A stretch of 61,831 bases of DNA from Levilactobacillus spicheri DSM 15429 (GCF_001435095.1 NZ_AZFC01000035.1:538605-600435), one strand, 5' to 3'; positions 25,169 to 36,370 are shown, counted from the stretch's first letter. Program-made: numbers and translations. Notes: generated by a model not told the origin, from the letters alone.

Positions 25169-25600
25169 ACGTTTTGGTAGGTGGATGGAAAGCCTGATAA
25201 CCGTGAGATTAGTACAATCTTTACGGATTGCCGGCCGATTAAGGATTTTGCCGTTATTAGCCGACAAATAATCGTACTAGCTATGTTTTACATCGTAAAC
25301 GGGTTGAATCGTTTGAATTCTTAATCCTTTCAAATCATTTACCAAAGAATATTTTTTTAAGTATGTTACCAAACTTTATTCTTCCAACCACCCTTGCATT
25401 GTCCCTACGTTGACACTTAATGGTCAGGGATTGATTAAATTATCCGATTACCTTATCATGGAATGTAGTTGATTCGAGGGCCATTCTAGATCCTTTCTAC
25501 CTAAGATAACGACACATCGGCATTTCCTATAACACCCCAAAACCTCTAGCTTTTGCCGATATGCAGAACTGCCACCCTCGGATTCCAACACAAGGTATGC
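25169..25600. other. AT-rich gap
   Basis: About 430 bp, AT-rich, with no credible coding frame or RNA. The short minus-strand frame crossing 25448-25663 includes the terminator and has no ribosome site. Confidence 0.4.
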
Positions 25601-25631
25601 TAAAAAGAGCCACCAATTGGTGACTCTTTTT
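25601..25631. terminator. Terminator of the glycosyltransferase gene
   Basis: AAAAAGAGTCACCAATTGGTGGCTCTTTTT, a near-perfect stem with an internal AATT, and A and T tracts on both sides. Confidence 0.9.
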
Positions 25632-25665
25632 AGTTTGCCCTTTTTTCTGTTAGAGCAACGCACGC

Positions 25666-26607
25666 TTAGCGTTCCTCACGAACCAAATACTGTGGTCGAT
25701 GCTTGGTTTCCAGATAGATCTTACTAATGTACTGACCGAGGATGCCCAAACAAAAGAGTTGAATCCCACCAATCAACAACATAATCACCACTAACGACGG
25801 CCATCCAGCGGCTGACCCACCAACCGTGAGCGCCCGCACCATTACGATGATCAAGCCAACCAATGACAGCAAGCACGATCCGCTGCCGACCCAGGTCGCC
25901 AACTTCAACGGTACGTCCGAAAAATCGATGATTCCCTCAATCGAGTAAGCAAACAACTGTCGTAAGCTCCAATGTGTCGTTCCCGCTGCCCGGGGCTGGC
26001 TTTCATAGGCTAAATAGGTTGTTTTAAAACCGACCCAGCTAAAGAGCCCCTTGGAAAAACGATTAAATTCGGGCAACTCAATCACGGTGTCCACGAATTG
26101 GCGGGTCATTAGGCGATAATCACGGGCATTCGGCTCGATATGGACGCCTGAGATCCGATTAATTACCCGGTAAAAACTGGTCGACAGAAACGCCCGTACC
26201 CGGCTTTGACCGCGTCGTTCACGTTGAACCGTCCCCACACAATCGTAGTCTTCTGCCTCTATCATCTTCAGCATCTTGGGCAACAACTCCGGCGGATCCT
26301 GCAAATCAACATCCATGACCGCCACATAATCCCCCGTGGTCGCTTGCAGCCCCGCCAGTAGTGCCGATTCCTTCCCGAAATTCCGTGAGAACGACCGATA
26401 ATGCACGGTTTTCGTATGTTCCCTGTGCAACGCTTGCAGCTCCGCTAAGGTATGATCCGTCGAGCCATCATCAACAAAGACGTATTCCGGTATGATCTCG
26501 GTCCCAGCCAGTGTCATTTGATGAAAAACTTCCTTCACCGTTCGATAAAATAGTGGGATCGATGCCTCCTCGTTGTAACATGGCACAACTAAACTCATCT
26601 TTTTCAT
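25666..26607 (-). CDS. Family 2 glycosyltransferase, CsbB/GtrB-like
   Basis: Transfers a sugar from a nucleotide donor to undecaprenyl phosphate on the inner membrane face. 313 residues: GT-A domain with VVPCYNEEASI at 7-17, FVDDGSTDHT near 48-57, SRNFGKESALLAGL near 77 and DVDLQDPPELLPKM near 98-111, then two C-terminal transmembrane helices (about 230-255 and 268-292). In B. subtilis CsbB works with YfhO to glycosylate lipoteichoic acid. A YfhO-like gene lies at 28474, separated only by an S-layer gene, so the same pairing is likely here. Confidence 0.88.
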   Translation of the reverse strand: MKKMSLVVPCYNEEASIPLFYRTVKEVFHQMTLAGTEIIPEYVFVDDGSTDHTLAELQALHREHTKTVHYRSFSRNFGKESALLAGLQATTGDYVAVMDVDLQDPPELLPKMLKMIEAEDYDCVGTVQRERRGQSRVRAFLSTSFYRVINRISGVHIEPNARDYRLMTRQFVDTVIELPEFNRFSKGLFSWVGFKTTYLAYESQPRAAGTTHWSLRQLFAYSIEGIIDFSDVPLKLATWVGSGSCLLSLVGLIIVMVRALTVGGSAAGWPSLVVIMLLIGGIQLFCLGILGQYISKIYLETKHRPQYLVREER

Positions 26608-26748
26608 TGACTATAAAATCCTCTTCCCCGATAAAAATAACGCCTCTAAATAATCACCATTGGGTTAATAATAGCGTTGTTATGTATTATAGCATAACTA
26701 TCTAATCCACTGTAGGAACGTTTAGAAGGGTGGCTCCTTGATGCCACT

Positions 26749-26795
26749 CAAAAAGACTCCCCAGGCGGGATTCATACCACCCTACGGGAGCCTTT
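26749..26795 (-). terminator. Terminator of S-layer gene 1
   Basis: AAGGCTCCC/GGGGAGTCTT stem with TTTTT on the minus strand; a second GTGGC/GCCAC hairpin follows. Confidence 0.75.
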
Positions 26796-26824
26796 CATTC
26801 GCTTACATTAAGCCATCATGTCAG

Positions 26825-28147
26825 TCATTCCCCAACGTAATCCGTATTCCCACTATCCGTCGTAGTGGATGGGGCAGCCCCCGTCTTCGTCGTGACCGTG
26901 TAGTAAGCTGTTACGCCGTCACCATACTTCGCACTACTATTAGCCGACTTCGTGGTGGTGGCATCAAACGTGTAAACCTTATACGTCTGATTGCCATCCG
27001 CATCCGTTTCAGTCGCTCCGGTCAAGGTCTTCAGCTTTCCAGACGTAAAGACCGTTGCCGTACTAATGTCGATGGCATCATCCGCATCCCCAGTAAAGAT
27101 CTTTTGTTCACTGGTCGTCAGTGATGGGAAGGCCTTCGCCGCTAAGCTGGCAGCGGTAATCGTTGACGTATCCGTCGTTGCCGACCCTTCCGCCTTAAAC
27201 GTGACTTTGGAAGTAGCGGCCTTGGCCACCTTGACTTGAATGGTACTGCCATAAGTGGCGCTGGTCAGGTCGGTATCACTCACCGTGTAACCGGATGGCA
27301 CGTTTGCACTTACGAACGTATTCAGGGAACTCAAGTCGCTCGTACTCAAAGCATCTCCCTTAGTCGTCCCGGTCGTTGACGTGACCCAGTCGGACGAGGA
27401 CCCCACCGAATTATAGTTGGCATCCACGTACTTGACCGTCACACTGTTATTATCGGTCGCGGTCGTCGCTGGTGCCGTGGTCGTTAACCCACCGGCGTAG
27501 ATCCAGCCAGATACCGATGAATCTGCCGTATCGGTCACGTGATAGTAGAGTGACCCTTCACGCGTCTTGGTGGCCGCCTTGTCAATCGTAAATTTGTCCG
27601 TCTTCACCGCGCCTAACAGGCTCACCTTAGAGGCCTTGTACTGCGTATACTTCGGTGCCGTCCACAGCGTGTTCGTCGACGTGTCTTTCAGGTAGTAGTT
27701 GTTGACTTGCGTCGGTAAGGAAGCCGTCGTTGTGGTGTTCGCGGACTTGATACCGCCGGCGAAAGTCGACGTACTCTTACCGCCATAGACGTACCCACGA
27801 TACTTGCCGTCCATGGAGACGACCTTGTAGTAGACCGATCCTCGGTTAGTGGTCTTCACCCCGTAAGCCCGAAAATAATTAGCCGATTTTTTCGAGGCGG
27901 CTAAGGTCTTCATGGTCGCTTTCGACGCCACCACTTTGGCCCCCTTGACCGTTCCTGGCTTGCTATACAGGGCGTTGGTCCCCGTAGACGCAACGTTACG
28001 ACTCGTGGCCGCGGCCGTCAACGTCTTATAAGCCCCAGCAGTCGCATAGGACTTGGCGCTTGCGGTGGTTGATACCGCCGCCACGGCACCAAAACTCAAA
28101 GCCGCTAACCCTAAGTATAATGATTTCTTTAAACGGATTTGCATCAT
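26825..28147 (-). CDS. S-layer family protein 1
   Basis: 440 residues with the SlpA-type signal peptide ([28 protein letters not shown]) and the conserved N-terminal wall-binding part: [104 protein letters not shown]. The C-terminal half (about 210-440) is the variable self-assembly region. AAGGAG precedes the ATG, and an extended -10 (TGCTATACT) lies near 28200. It separates the CsbB-like and YfhO-like genes. Confidence 0.93.
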   Translation of the reverse strand: MMQIRLKKSLYLGLAALSFGAVAAVSTTASAKSYATAGAYKTLTAAATSRNVASTGTNALYSKPGTVKGAKVVASKATMKTLAASKKSANYFRAYGVKTTNRGSVYYKVVSMDGKYRGYVYGGKSTSTFAGGIKSANTTTTASLPTQVNNYYLKDTSTNTLWTAPKYTQYKASKVSLLGAVKTDKFTIDKAATKTREGSLYYHVTDTADSSVSGWIYAGGLTTTAPATTATDNNSVTVKYVDANYNSVGSSSDWVTSTTGTTKGDALSTSDLSSLNTFVSANVPSGYTVSDTDLTSATYGSTIQVKVAKAATSKVTFKAEGSATTDTSTITAASLAAKAFPSLTTSEQKIFTGDADDAIDISTATVFTSGKLKTLTGATETDADGNQTYKVYTFDATTTKSANSSAKYGDGVTAYYTVTTKTGAAPSTTTDSGNTDYVGE

Positions 28148-28434
28148 GAAAGTCTCCTTTTTGAGGTAACGTACTCGTTCCTAAGAACGCCACCAGTATA
28201 GCAAAGATAACGGGGATTCATCGCATCGTTAAAAATCCTTAATCTGTTTAAGATTCGTGCTCTGGCGGCGGTCCCCTCTTAGATTGCCGCATTACATATT
28301 GACTACCTAATCGGTGAACACGCACTGACTGGTGGTCGTCCCGTAAAAAAACCGTTCATCGAATCATCGATAAAATCCGCCGTCCTACCCTAACCTTTTC
28401 TTAAAGCAACAACGGGCATCCACTCATGGCAACC
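28148..28434. other. Intergenic upstream of S-layer gene 1
   Basis: Contains the TATACT promoter element (about 28194-28199, minus strand). Beyond that I see no gene. Confidence 0.4.
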
Positions 28435-28468
28435 AAAAAAGCGCCCACCAGTGATTGCATGAACGCTC
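28435..28468 (-). terminator. Terminator of the YfhO-like gene
   Basis: Nine-pair stem with three G-U pairs followed by six T on the minus strand. Confidence 0.6.
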
Positions 28469-28473
28469 CTAAC

Positions 28474-31400
28474 TCATTCGTCATTTTTTCGCCAGCGTCG
28501 AGGCCCTAGTAGGATCCCCACGATGACCAGTCCCCCGATTACCGATAACGTCAGTCCCACACGCAACCCGGGCGTCCGATAGGTCAGCTTGACCGTATGG
28601 GTTCCCGCCGGCAGTCGCGCACCGACGAACCCCACGTTAACGACCTGTGTAGCCACCGACTGCCCATCGACCGTCAAGTGCCAGCCCGGCGAGTAGGGAA
28701 TCGACGTTGTCAACACCGTCGCTTGCTGGGCGGTCGCCGTCCCCGTGACGCGATTATTGTGTACCCGCAGGCCCCGCAACTTCTGATGCTTCAGCTGCTG
28801 CATCCGGTGCGTGTAGGCCTTTCCCAGCGGAACCGCAATTAGACGGGCGGACTTGAACGTCAGTCCCTTGACACCGCGGAAAGTCACCTTAATCGTCTTC
28901 CGGGGCTGCTTCGAGTATCCCAGGTTCAGCAAGACGCGGTGCTTGGGCTGATAGTCGGACAGATTCGTCTGTCCCAACTGCGAATAACCGGTAAAGTTCT
29001 GGAAACTAGTCACGTTGACCGTATAGGCCCCGTCATTTTGGTTCCAGAGAACCCGCCGTAGGGTATTCAACCGCTGAATTCCCGTAAACGCCCGGTTTCG
29101 ATAAGCGTTCGTCGCGGCCTGTCCCCGATACTTATCCTGCATGGACAACCGTTGGGCGTTAATCCCGCTCAATTCCAAGTACAGTTCCGTCTTGGCCGTA
29201 CGTTGTGACTGTTGCGTCTGCAACCGATACGTCACCGGCTGGTTCTGGTTGTCGCTGATCATGGCCGCTAGCCCGTCCCGATTGGCCTGACGATTCGTCG
29301 CCAGGGCACGCCGGTTTTGGTTAGCCAGCCGCTTCAAGCGGGGGCGGTCACTTCGCAGGTTCACGGAGCGATCCTGATTCTTTTGTCGCAAGGACGTTGC
29401 GGTCGTCGTCACCAGTTCCGGATCTAGCTGGTTCCCCTGTCGCCGGTACAGCTTGACCTTAGCCAAGCTATCAATGACCGTCGTGGGATCCTGCTTGACC
29501 GTGTACTTGATCTGCCGATTAGCCGAACGGTACTGGGTCACCGGGAGACCGGAGACCTTATCAGCCACCAACGCTCCGGTCGTCAACGCTTGTTCTTTAT
29601 CGGTCCCATCCAGACGAGCGAATTGCCGGGAATCCAGCGTTTTCGCCTGTAGATAGGCCAGGGGCAACGCATTTTTCGACTGGTACAGAATCGTTCCATA
29701 GTTGTTCCCAAAGCTGTGCACCGGTTGATCACGGTAAGTTAACACGTTTCCGTTCCGGCGTTTAACGACCCGATACCCATACGGCAAAGCTTGCTTGCCC
29801 CGTTGATTGGTTCGCGCAAAAAGATAACGCACGCCTAAAAGGTTACTCAGGGTGGTCCGACTATCCGCTTGGTTAATGGGTTTGTTCATCTTAAACTGCG
29901 AATTGCCAACGGCCTGACTAAAGTCTCCCACCGCTCCGTTCTCAATGGAGAAGTACGACATGATGTCGTGTGTGCCCAGATTCATTCCCAGATTGGTCTT
30001 CGCCTCATTTGAATAGTAGTACTGGTTACTGAGTACACTGCGACTAAAGCCCGGTTGCCGGCGCACGTACTTCTGCGCCCCATCGTAATAGGTCTGCTGA
30101 AACTTGGTCGCCACCCCGCGGGGCGTCAGCTGTTGACTGGCCCCACCGGCATTCGGGCTGAAGTACCCGTACCCGTTGGCGACGATGTTCAAGCTGAGAA
30201 GCCCCAAGAGGCCTAGTAACGTCTGCCGGCGTGACCAGTGGGCGACTCGGGCCGCCAAAATCAGCAGTAACGTCAGCAGTAAGAGGCCGTACAGCACAAA
30301 GTCGTGCGGTCGATTCTGGTAAATGAACCCGTTCGACACCCAAACGGCCCCTAACAGCCCCAGACTGGCCCAGAGCAACGTCACCAGGTCGCGGTGGGTC
30401 AAGTCCGTCAAATGGTCCACAAAGGTCATCACTGCTAGACTAAAGGCCAAATTCCCCAACAATAACCACCGTTGGGAGGGCGTCGTTCCCCCATTCATCA
30501 CGGCTGCCACCGCTGGCAACAAGGTTCCGCCGATTAGGAGGAGCACGCCAATATTAAGCCACCGGTACTGGCGAAAGTGCCGGAGCGTGTACACGACGCT
30601 CAAGAAGGTCAGTCCCGTCAGGCCCAAGTTCACCCAAAAACTCATCGGGTTCCCCGTCGTCAGCACGGCGTTAGATAATCGCAGGTAATAACTGAACGGA
30701 TATAGGAGATAGCCGTTCGCAAAATGCCCCGTGGCGCGTGTCGATTGAAGGACACCCCAGACGGAGGGGATAAATAGCACTCCGGCCAATAAAAACCCTA
30801 CGACGCCGGCACCAAACAACCGCCCCAAAAGAGGCCTGAAGGGAACGACCACCGTTTTTCGGACGGTCAAGTACCGTAAGACGGCATAGACCAGACTGCC
30901 AATGGCCAGGATATAGGCAAAATAAAAATTCCCCACCAGTGCAAGTGCGGTGAAGCCGGCCAAGGGCAACCAGCTCTTCCCCCGATAGATGTGGTCAATC
31001 CCGTAGGCCAACAGAGGAAACAAAATCATCGGCAACAGGAAAAACGGGTGCCGAATGCTCACGTATAGGGAAAATCCCGTAAACGTATAGGCTAAGGTCC
31101 CGAACAACTGGCTCCCCGGCTTAAAGTGTCGCTGTCGAGCAAATAGCATCAGGGCGAGCCCACTAAAGTACAGCCGAACTAGCACCAGCAGATTGTACCC
31201 CATCTCAAGGTGCGCTTTAGGAAAGAACCAGATTAGGTAGGCGAATGGATCACCTAACACGTAATACGAGAAGGTGGTGACCTTATCCGCTCCCAATCCC
31301 AGTGACCAGTCCCAGCCGGTCAAGCTCCCCTGATGGAGCCACTCATAAAACTTTACAAGAATGGGGTAATGTTGCGCCAACCCATCCCCTTGCCAAATAA

Positions 31401-31497
31401 ACGATTTCCCCGTTAACATAAAAATCCCATAGAGCACTAAAACCAACCCCGCAAAACAAACGGTATAGGCTCGATAGGGATGCTTCCCGATCTTCAT
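28474..31497 (-). CDS. YfhO-family polytopic membrane protein
   Basis: 1007 residues. The N-terminal half has about a dozen transmembrane helices in the YfhO/GT-C style (FIWQGDGLAQHYPILVKFYEWL, WDWSLGLGADKVTTFSYYVLGDPFAYLIWFFP, FTGFSLYVSIRHPFFLLPMILFPLLAYGID). A large extracellular domain (about 470-970) and a final helix followed by RRWRKNDE complete it. YfhO proteins transfer a lipid-linked sugar to polymers outside the cell, lipoteichoic acid in B. subtilis. With the CsbB-like enzyme at 25666 it should glycosylate a surface polymer or possibly the S-layer. The target is inference. Confidence 0.9.
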   Translation of the reverse strand: MKIGKHPYRAYTVCFAGLVLVLYGIFMLTGKSFIWQGDGLAQHYPILVKFYEWLHQGSLTGWDWSLGLGADKVTTFSYYVLGDPFAYLIWFFPKAHLEMGYNLLVLVRLYFSGLALMLFARQRHFKPGSQLFGTLAYTFTGFSLYVSIRHPFFLLPMILFPLLAYGIDHIYRGKSWLPLAGFTALALVGNFYFAYILAIGSLVYAVLRYLTVRKTVVVPFRPLLGRLFGAGVVGFLLAGVLFIPSVWGVLQSTRATGHFANGYLLYPFSYYLRLSNAVLTTGNPMSFWVNLGLTGLTFLSVVYTLRHFRQYRWLNIGVLLLIGGTLLPAVAAVMNGGTTPSQRWLLLGNLAFSLAVMTFVDHLTDLTHRDLVTLLWASLGLLGAVWVSNGFIYQNRPHDFVLYGLLLLTLLLILAARVAHWSRRQTLLGLLGLLSLNIVANGYGYFSPNAGGASQQLTPRGVATKFQQTYYDGAQKYVRRQPGFSRSVLSNQYYYSNEAKTNLGMNLGTHDIMSYFSIENGAVGDFSQAVGNSQFKMNKPINQADSRTTLSNLLGVRYLFARTNQRGKQALPYGYRVVKRRNGNVLTYRDQPVHSFGNNYGTILYQSKNALPLAYLQAKTLDSRQFARLDGTDKEQALTTGALVADKVSGLPVTQYRSANRQIKYTVKQDPTTVIDSLAKVKLYRRQGNQLDPELVTTTATSLRQKNQDRSVNLRSDRPRLKRLANQNRRALATNRQANRDGLAAMISDNQNQPVTYRLQTQQSQRTAKTELYLELSGINAQRLSMQDKYRGQAATNAYRNRAFTGIQRLNTLRRVLWNQNDGAYTVNVTSFQNFTGYSQLGQTNLSDYQPKHRVLLNLGYSKQPRKTIKVTFRGVKGLTFKSARLIAVPLGKAYTHRMQQLKHQKLRGLRVHNNRVTGTATAQQATVLTTSIPYSPGWHLTVDGQSVATQVVNVGFVGARLPAGTHTVKLTYRTPGLRVGLTLSVIGGLVIVGILLGPRRWRKNDE

Positions 31498-31709
31498 TAA
31501 ATTCTCCTCTTCTAAATCTTCCCCTACTTAATCTCACAACTATGTAGTTCTTCAAAATAAATTCATTAAAAACATTGACAGGTGCAAGTCATTTCACCTG
31601 CGCTGTTTATAAAGCCAATAAACATATTAACACACGTTGATGGTATCGGCCAACTAACCAGACGGTTGAGCACTCGTCCCTCCCCCCATTTTCCATTTCG
31701 AAACCAAAT

Positions 31710-31746
31710 AAAAAACGAGCAAGTTCATCGTGAACTGCTCGTTTTT
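31710..31746 (-). terminator. Terminator of S-layer gene 2
   Basis: AAAAACGAGCAGTTCA / TGAACTTGCTCGTTTTT hairpin (31711-31727 / 31731-31746) with a T tail. Confidence 0.92.
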
Positions 31747-31766
31747 GAAATGATTGTGATATTTAA

Positions 31767-33137
31767 TTAGCCAACGTAGTTTGTGTTAGCCGTCGTGGTT
31801 GCTTCTTTAGGCGTATCAACTGGTGAAGTCCCCGTCTTAACGGTGCTAGTGTAGAACGCCTTGGCATTCTTCGTCGTACTGTAGTTCCCAGCAAGGGCAC
31901 TGCTGAAGGTGTACTCCGTGTAAACCTTCGCACCCGACTTATCTGTGTAACTTGGCGTGTCTAACGTCGTCAAACCGTTAGCGGCCAAGTAGCTTTGAAG
32001 GTCGTTAGCCGTGTAAGCGGCATCGTTAGCACCCGTGAAGCTGGCAGACAACTTAGGAAAGGCTACGGTCGTTGCGTCAGCCGTCTTATCAGTCGTGTAG
32101 ACCGTTAAAGGCGTCCCCTGTTGTGACAGATCACTCGACACACCGTAGAAACTGATCTTGGTGTCAGCGTTAGTGTTCTTGGTGACGAACAAGGTGATCG
32201 TATCACCCGTCTTAGCAGCGGAAACTGCCGCTACATTGACAGAATCGCCAGCAGCGTACGTGTAGCCGGTCCCTGATAAGAGGGCCTTACCCCAGTCATT
32301 GGTGGCCTTCGTCTTAACGTCTTTTCCAACCGCCGTACCAGTTGCCGTGGAAAGCTTACTGTCAGAATCCGCCTTCAAGCCTGCTAAGGTCGTTTCCTTC
32401 ACCAATGTCCCATCGGTGGTCTTGAATTGAACCTTCACGTCAGTCTTGGCGTCGAACGTGTCTTGGGTGGCCGTAACGGCACCGCTGTAAATCCAGCCGC
32501 TAACGGATGGGTTCGTGGCGTCTTCCACGTAGTAGTAGAGCGAACCTTCGCGCGTCTTAGTGGCCGCCTTGGTGATCTTCAACGTATCCTTGGCAAATGG
32601 CGTGGTGTTCTTCACCTGCTTGGAAGCCTTGTATTGCGTGTACTTAGGTGCGTTCCACGTAACGTTGGCCGTCCCCGGCTTTGCAAAGTAAGCCGTCGTG
32701 TTAGCTGGCAGTGCAGCATCCGTCATGGTGTTAGCGGATTGGATACCGCCAGCAAAGGTCGTGGCGCTCTTCCCACCGTAGATGTAGCCCCGGTACTTGC
32801 CGTTCATGGAGACGATCTTGTAGTAAACGGAGCCCTTGTTGGTCTTAGCCACGGCGTATGCACGGAAGTAGTCCGCCGACTTCTTGGAAGCGGCTAACGT
32901 CTTGACCTTGGACTTGGACGCAACGATCCGCGCACCCTTGACCGTCCCTGGCTTGGAGTAGATGGCGTTCGTTCCCGTTACCTCAACGTTACGAGTCGTA
33001 GCATCCGTCTTCAAGTTTTGCGTCGAAACGACCTTTGCCTTACTCTTGGCACTGGCGGTCGTCGAAACCGTGGCAACGGCCCCGAAACTCAAGGCCGCTA
33101 AACCTAAGTATAAGGATTTTGCTAAACGTGATTGCAT
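31767..33137 (-). CDS. S-layer family protein 2
   Basis: 456 residues with the same signal peptide and N-terminal domain as the other paralogues ([103 protein letters not shown]). The C-terminal half differs from gene 1. AGAGGAG lies 8 nt before the ATG, and TATACT lies at about 33182-33187. Closest in the window to paralogue 3. Confidence 0.93.
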   Translation of the reverse strand: MQSRLAKSLYLGLAALSFGAVATVSTTASAKSKAKVVSTQNLKTDATTRNVEVTGTNAIYSKPGTVKGARIVASKSKVKTLAASKKSADYFRAYAVAKTNKGSVYYKIVSMNGKYRGYIYGGKSATTFAGGIQSANTMTDAALPANTTAYFAKPGTANVTWNAPKYTQYKASKQVKNTTPFAKDTLKITKAATKTREGSLYYYVEDATNPSVSGWIYSGAVTATQDTFDAKTDVKVQFKTTDGTLVKETTLAGLKADSDSKLSTATGTAVGKDVKTKATNDWGKALLSGTGYTYAAGDSVNVAAVSAAKTGDTITLFVTKNTNADTKISFYGVSSDLSQQGTPLTVYTTDKTADATTVAFPKLSASFTGANDAAYTANDLQSYLAANGLTTLDTPSYTDKSGAKVYTEYTFSSALAGNYSTTKNAKAFYTSTVKTGTSPVDTPKEATTTANTNYVG

Positions 33138-33230
33138 AAGTTATTCTCCTCTGGATAATGTTAGTTTTTAATAATCTTCACTAGTATAACAGATTGTTCC
33201 CCACAAGTTTACTGAATTTTGCATCTACGC

Positions 33231-33263
33231 AAAACAAGACCAACCTCACCGGATTGGCCTTGT
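33231..33263 (-). terminator. Terminator of S-layer gene 3
   Basis: ACAAGGCCAA/TTGGTCTTGT stem followed by TTTG on the minus strand. Confidence 0.75.
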
Positions 33264-33285
33264 CTCATCATTTCTTCAATAAAGC

Positions 33286-34563
33286 TTAGTAGGCTTGGAA
33301 AACACCATTGTTCAACGTGCCTTCGGTCGCCTGATAGTAAACGTTCGTCGTCGTATTCTTCATCCCGAAGACGGCATCCTGTGCCGTTACCAGGTCATAC
33401 TTGTACGCCGTCGTACCGTTAGCCGTCGGCAGCGGAACCGTAAAGCTCGCTAACTTATCCGTCTTGAGCTGCTTAACGATTTCGCTTCCCTTAACGCTCT
33501 TGCCATCGGCCTGGTTAAAGAAGGCGTCCTTTTTCAGTACGTCTTGCACTTTGGCCGTGTGCCAGTTGGTCGTTAAGAGGTTTTGCAGATTGCTCTGATC
33601 GTTAACATCGTTGTTGTAGACTTTTGCTTGCAGGTTCAACGTCGTTGCCGGATTTTGAATCAGGTAAACGACGACCGAACCGCCCTTGCTGACCGTGGCA
33701 CTGGTCCCTAGACCGGAATACGTGTAGCCGACCGGCAGATTGGCGTTAGCCAGTTGGATGGCTTGGTAATTGGTCACGGAAGTCGTGGCCCCCTTCGGCA
33801 ACGCAACGACCTTATTAGAGACCGCCTCGCCCGTCGCCTTGTTAACGAACTTCAAGGTGATGCCGTTTTGTGGGTCGATAGCATCCTTGTCGCTCACCTT
33901 CAACGCGTCCGAGAAGATCCAACCGTTAACCTGCGGATTCTGGGCATCTTCCACGTAGTAGTACAACCACCCTTCACGCGTCTTGGTGGCCGCCTTGGTA
34001 ATCGTCAGAGTGTCCTTGGCGTAGGGCGTGGTGCTCTTGACCATCTTCGTCGACTTGTACTGGGTGTACTTCGGTGCCGCCCAGGTCACATTCTTGGTGC
34101 CGGGATTAGCGAACGTCGCTGTCTTACTGGTTGGTAAATCAGCAGCGGTCATGGTCTTAGCGGGTTGAACGCCACCAGCAAAGGTACTGGTACTGTTTCC
34201 CCCGTAAATGTATCCCCGGTAATGACCACTCATGGACACAACCTTGTAGTACACGGAGCCCCGGTTGGTCGTAACGACCCGGTAAGCTCGGAAGTAATCA
34301 GCTGAAGACTTGGAATTAGCCAAGTTTCCAGCAGTGTACTTCGAAGCAACGACCCGCGCACCCGCGGCGGTCCCTGGCTTGGTGTAAATGGCATTACTCC
34401 CCGTTAATTCAACGTTTCGGGTGGTTGGATCACTCGTCATCGTTGAATTTGACACAACGTAAGCCTTGCTCTTAGCGCTAGCGGTTGTGGAAACTGACGT
34501 CACAGCTCCCAAACTTAAAGCGGCTAATCCAAAGTATACGGATTTAGCTAAATCTACTCGCAT
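33286..34563 (-). CDS. S-layer family protein 3
   Basis: 425 residues, the shortest paralogue. Signal peptide [29 protein letters not shown]-terminal domain with [80 protein letters not shown] and [14 protein letters not shown] (W replaces the usual S). The C-terminal region has an NLQAKVYNND-type domain not shared with the others. AGGGGAG precedes the ATG; TATAAT lies at about 34608-34613. Confidence 0.92.
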   Translation of the reverse strand: MRVDLAKSVYFGLAALSLGAVTSVSTTASAKSKAYVVSNSTMTSDPTTRNVELTGSNAIYTKPGTAAGARVVASKYTAGNLANSKSSADYFRAYRVVTTNRGSVYYKVVSMSGHYRGYIYGGNSTSTFAGGVQPAKTMTAADLPTSKTATFANPGTKNVTWAAPKYTQYKSTKMVKSTTPYAKDTLTITKAATKTREGWLYYYVEDAQNPQVNGWIFSDALKVSDKDAIDPQNGITLKFVNKATGEAVSNKVVALPKGATTSVTNYQAIQLANANLPVGYTYSGLGTSATVSKGGSVVVYLIQNPATTLNLQAKVYNNDVNDQSNLQNLLTTNWHTAKVQDVLKKDAFFNQADGKSVKGSEIVKQLKTDKLASFTVPLPTANGTTAYKYDLVTAQDAVFGMKNTTTNVYYQATEGTLNNGVFQAY

Positions 34564-34735
34564 AAGTATCTCCCCTTATCTGTATTAGTAAGCTAATACA
34601 TGGGTATTATAACAAATTAAGACCCATAAGTTCAGTGACTTATCAGAGCGACTAGACAAGATTGGAGAGTGAACGCTGCCCATGATGCTGCCGTAACGAC
34701 TAGCATTGGGACACTCTACTCTGTTAGATCCTAAC

Positions 34736-34772
34736 AAAAAAATCTGCCGCGCCCAATGAGCGTGACAGATTC
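34736..34772 (-). terminator. Terminator of S-layer gene 4
   Basis: 12-bp imperfect stem (34741-34752 / 34760-34771) and seven T on the minus strand. Confidence 0.88.
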
Positions 34773-34840
34773 TTTTGGATTACATACATTATATTGGAAC
34801 TACTGGATTTTTAAAGGTAATCCAATCCTAATATCTATGC

Positions 34841-36370
34841 TTAGTTAGCCCAACCACTGTTGGTACTAGTCGCTGGCTTGTCATATGCAGAGTTACCAGG
34901 CACTAATGTAGCCGTGTAAATTGCCGTAGCTGATACGGTGGCGTGGTTATCATCCTTAGCGCCAAAGACCCCATCAAATGCACGTGCAAACTTGTATTCA
35001 ACGTGGTATGGCGTATCTTTCAGTGGAGTATCAACTGCAGAAGGAGCAGATTTACCATTGTCTCTAGGGGTGACTTCTGCTTCTTGCTTAGTTGCAGAAA
35101 CATTGGCATCATCCAATGCTTGTTCTAAAGTAGCACCTTTAACCATGTAGAACGTCTTAGTGCTTAACGTACTTGCATTGTTAGAAGCCAAGTTTGCTTG
35201 CACATCGGCACCAGTATAGTTTACACCGTTAGTACCGCTAAATGGTTTCGTTAACGTAGGCATTACAACAGTAGTTGCAAATTTCTTTGCTACAGCGTCA
35301 TCAGTAGCCTTGATTAGTGGAGTAGCTTCTTTAGTGCCCTCATCTTTGTATGCCTTAATAGCAGTAACTACTTGGTCACCCTTCTTAGCATATAAAGTCA
35401 AAGTTGATCCGGCAGCAACCTTAGAGTTTAAGTTAACCGTATCAGTGGCAGAAACAGCATATCCAGTTCCATCAAGTGCCTTCTTGACAGTAGCTGCAAA
35501 GGTCGTTGAAAGCGTAGTAGGTGCAGTCGTTACGCCGTTGTGATCATACAAAACGCCATCCTTAACAATCGCACCCTTAGCATTGGTTTGGACATCTTGG
35601 TTGAATGACTTGATGGTCTTACCACTTAAATCAACGATATTAACTTTGATTTGAGTTGCTTCGTTCAACGCATTCGTTTGCGTCAAGTTAGAAGCTAAAA
35701 TCCAACCATCAGCCTTAGTGTCCTTGGTGTTTTGGTTCTTGATGTGAACCCATTGGTCGCCTTCACGCGTCCGGGAACCAGCTTGGTCGACGGAGAACGT
35801 AGCATCCTTGTAAGCAGTCGTGTCTAAGATGGCACGGCCAACCTTGTATTGCGTCCAGGCTGGTTGGGTGTAAGTGACACCGTCTAAACCAGTCCCGGCG
35901 TTCTTCAACTTGAAGGTACCGTTCTTTTGATCATCAGTAACCGTTCCAAGCTTGAACGTGTCGTAAGAAGTTAACCCACCAGCAAAGGCAGACGTGCTCT
36001 TACCACCATAAACCCAACCACGGTAAGAATGCTTGTCAAAGGAAACCACCTTGTAGTAGACGGAACCACGGTTCGTGGTAGCGACACGGTAAGCACGGAA
36101 GTTCTTGTGAGAACTCGTGGAGTCCTTCAAGTTCTTAGCCGTTTGAGTGGTTGCGACGAGCTTGGCACCCTTAACAGTCCCAGGCTTTGAGTAGATGGCG
36201 TTAGCACCAGTCAAATTGATATTACGAGTTTCGGCTTTAGTCGTCAGAACCTTGTCAGACGTTACCTTAGCCTTGCTTGCGGCTTGGGCCGGCGTTGAAA
36301 ATCCAGCTGCTGCCCCTAAACTAATAGCAGCTAAACCTAAATACAACGTTTTCTTCAAACTAGATTGCAT
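34841..36370 (-). CDS. S-layer family protein 4
   Basis: 509 residues, the longest and most divergent paralogue. It has the signal peptide LKKTLYLGLAAISLGAAAGFSTPAQAA. N-terminal repeats are [82 protein letters not shown] and SRTREGDQWVHIKNQ. GGGGAG precedes the ATG at 36370; a frame extending to 36454 crosses the promoter (extended -10 TGGTATACT, about 36412). Base composition is more AT-rich than its neighbours, with codons of the highly expressed type. Confidence 0.92.
   Translation of the reverse strand: MQSSLKKTLYLGLAAISLGAAAGFSTPAQAASKAKVTSDKVLTTKAETRNINLTGANAIYSKPGTVKGAKLVATTQTAKNLKDSTSSHKNFRAYRVATTNRGSVYYKVVSFDKHSYRGWVYGGKSTSAFAGGLTSYDTFKLGTVTDDQKNGTFKLKNAGTGLDGVTYTQPAWTQYKVGRAILDTTAYKDATFSVDQAGSRTREGDQWVHIKNQNTKDTKADGWILASNLTQTNALNEATQIKVNIVDLSGKTIKSFNQDVQTNAKGAIVKDGVLYDHNGVTTAPTTLSTTFAATVKKALDGTGYAVSATDTVNLNSKVAAGSTLTLYAKKGDQVVTAIKAYKDEGTKEATPLIKATDDAVAKKFATTVVMPTLTKPFSGTNGVNYTGADVQANLASNNASTLSTKTFYMVKGATLEQALDDANVSATKQEAEVTPRDNGKSAPSAVDTPLKDTPYHVEYKFARAFDGVFGAKDDNHATVSATAIYTATLVPGNSAYDKPATSTNSGWAN

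Noticed and set aside
25448-25663. 71-codon minus-strand frame
   Set aside because: Contains the glycosyltransferase terminator and lacks a start signal.
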